A DNA stretch of 29,008 bases from a virus. A model generated the notes under the pieces. The model saw only the letters and a list, made by a program, of their open reading frames with translations, was not told the origin of the DNA and made no database searches. This document shows, piece by piece, positions 28,169 through 29,008 of the stretch. A program made the position numbers and the translations under genes. The first letter of the stretch is position 1. Every line of letters starts with the position of its first letter. The stretch spans positions 1 to 29,008 of the IMG/VR virus record IMGVR_UViG_3300027759_000319; one strand, written 5' to 3'.

Positions 28169-28176
28169 TATTTATT
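28169..28176 (-). promoter_or_regulatory. Late-promoter-like box AATAAATA
   Basis: AATAAATA on the minus strand, 19 bases before the ATG at 28149. Same core and spacing as the boxes before 2191, 15398 and 19372. Confidence 0.35.
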
Positions 28177-28676
28177 TACTTTTTATTAAGCAAGTCCCCT
28201 AATCCGGTTTGGATTTCATTGTAATTTAAAAAACCTAGGTATATCCAATAGGCAATAAAACCTAAACAGGTTAACCAGCTTAATACATATATATGGTTTG
28301 AAACAGTAGCCATGGGTCTATATTTAATTTGAATTAGGTAGGCATAGTAGTCAGAGGTTTTAATTCGGTCAGTTTTTGCCTCAATTAATTCAGTTAAATT
28401 ATGGTTTTCAAAAAGTTCTTTCTTTTTAGTTAATGACTCAAATACTCTACTTTTTTCTAACTCTAGTGTATCTTGGCCCATCATTAATAATTCAGGTTCA
28501 ATATTTAATACGTAATATGCCCTAGCTCGAAGGTCTAATCTTAAACCTGTCTGTTTTAGAACTCCACTTTTATTGATAGCTGACATTTTGGTTCTATAAA
28601 AAATAAAATTTTTTAAATTTTTAACTATGATTACCATAGTTTCATAAAAAGTAACAGGATTAATAAAATCTTTCAT
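28176..28676 (-). CDS. Membrane-anchored hypothetical protein (166 aa)
   Basis: A 166-residue protein. The N-terminus has an amphipathic stretch (MKDFINPVTFYETMVIIVKN). Residues 50-115 are soluble and helical, and one strong transmembrane helix lies at about 128-151 (YVLSWLTCLGFIAYWIYLGF). No family is recognised. It sits between the partial sigma-factor gene and two other membrane proteins and is probably part of the same transcription unit (3-base gap to the sigma gene). Confidence 0.65.
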   Translation of the reverse strand: MKDFINPVTFYETMVIIVKNLKNFIFYRTKMSAINKSGVLKQTGLRLDLRARAYYVLNIEPELLMMGQDTLELEKSRVFESLTKKKELFENHNLTELIEAKTDRIKTSDYYAYLIQIKYRPMATVSNHIYVLSWLTCLGFIAYWIYLGFLNYNEIQTGLGDLLNKK

Positions 28677-28679
28677 AAT

Positions 28680-29008
28680 TTAAAAATAAGTAGTTAAATT
28701 TTCTTTCATTTGTGGATTTTTAATAAGCACAGAATCCTTTAGCATCTTTCGAGCCTTTCTAATTTTAGTCTTAACTGTATTCAAATTCATATTATATTTA
28801 GAGGCAATTGCATCGCCTTTCATTGAGTGAATTTCCTTGTCTACTAAAATTGATTTTTCAATACCGTCAGGCAGAGATTGCAATTCATCAGTTGTCATTT
28901 TATATAGAGACTCAATGTATATTTCTTTATCAAAATTAAAAACACTATCATCTTCAATATTTAAAGGTCGAGTCATATTATCAATTCTGATAGCATAATT
29001 TTTAATTA
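28680..29008 (-). CDS. Sigma-70-family (ECF-like) factor, 5' end beyond the window
   Basis: A partial gene. The obvious ATG is at 28976 (98 residues), but the frame is open to the window edge, with KNYAIRIDNMTRPL read upstream. That matches the end of sigma region 2 (N-x-AI-x-x-x-R). Residues after the ATG contain a region 4 helix-turn-helix: GDAIASKYNMNLNTVKTKIRKARKML, as in ECF sigma factors. The linker (EDDSVFNFDKEIYIESLYKM) is acidic. So the complete protein is probably an ECF-type sigma of about 170-190 residues and could direct phage late transcription at the TATAAATA boxes seen here; that link is inference. If only the ATG at 28976 is used, the product would be a lone region-4 regulator. 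Confidence 0.75.
   Translation of the reverse strand, partial: IKNYAIRIDNMTRPLNIEDDSVFNFDKEIYIESLYKMTTDELQSLPDGIEKSILVDKEIHSMKGDAIASKYNMNLNTVKTKIRKARKMLKDSVLIKNPQMKENLTTYF

Overview
This window reads as part of the genome of a large, AT-rich, T4-like tailed phage (myovirus type) that probably infects a Bacteroidetes host. The phage assignment rests on a T4 gp26/gp51-type baseplate hub protein, a run of virion-like proteins, T4-late-promoter-like TATAAATA boxes, and many short N-terminal sequences resembling the T4 capsid-targeting sequence. The host guess rests on a DUF3127 (SSB-like) protein, a short DUF4494-like protein, the near absence of Shine-Dalgarno sites, and TTTAAP-type repeats in a structural protein. 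Nearly all genes lie on the minus strand; only three (3059, 3580 and 9910) are on the plus strand.

Layout. 64-2191: a small membrane peptide, an unknown protein, a metallophosphoesterase and a nucleotidyltransferase-fold protein. 2216-7917: DNA repair and nucleotide metabolism (zincless Nei-type glycosylase, UvdE endonuclease, DEDDh exonuclease, DUF3127 protein, guanylate kinase, ATP-dependent DNA ligase), interrupted by two small plus-strand genes. 7997-15398: accessory genes, most starting with a short capsid-targeting-like leader, including a peptidoglycan-binding-like protein, a YheC/YheD-type ATP-grasp enzyme, a Nudix hydrolase and a 782-residue hydrophobic protein. 15440-17511: a glycan cassette (glycosyltransferase, small protein, FkbM methyltransferase). 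17544-28149: mostly structural and assembly genes, then small membrane proteins; 28176-29008: a membrane protein and a sigma-factor gene cut by the window edge.

Three things stand out. (1) At least five, possibly eight, unrelated proteins share a leader of the form M(K/I)-x-F/Y-x-x-F-(L/I)-x-E. This looks like a packaging tag for a set of enzymes carried inside the capsid and delivered with the DNA. (2) The 512-residue protein at 17834-19372 ends at a run of nine A residues, and a clearly coding SH3/KOW-like domain with no start codon of its own continues in the -1 frame. This implies programmed frameshifting, polymerase slippage or a homopolymer error. (3) Two promoter classes can be read: (T/G/A)ATAAATA before structural and leader-bearing genes, and (A/G)GTATAATA before ligase, UvdE and FkbM. 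The boundary signals include four hairpin terminators, one overlapping a stop codon and one holding a stop codon in its loop. A 59-residue GTG-start gene (24491-24670) and a partial sigma factor at the right edge were found by reading frames directly.
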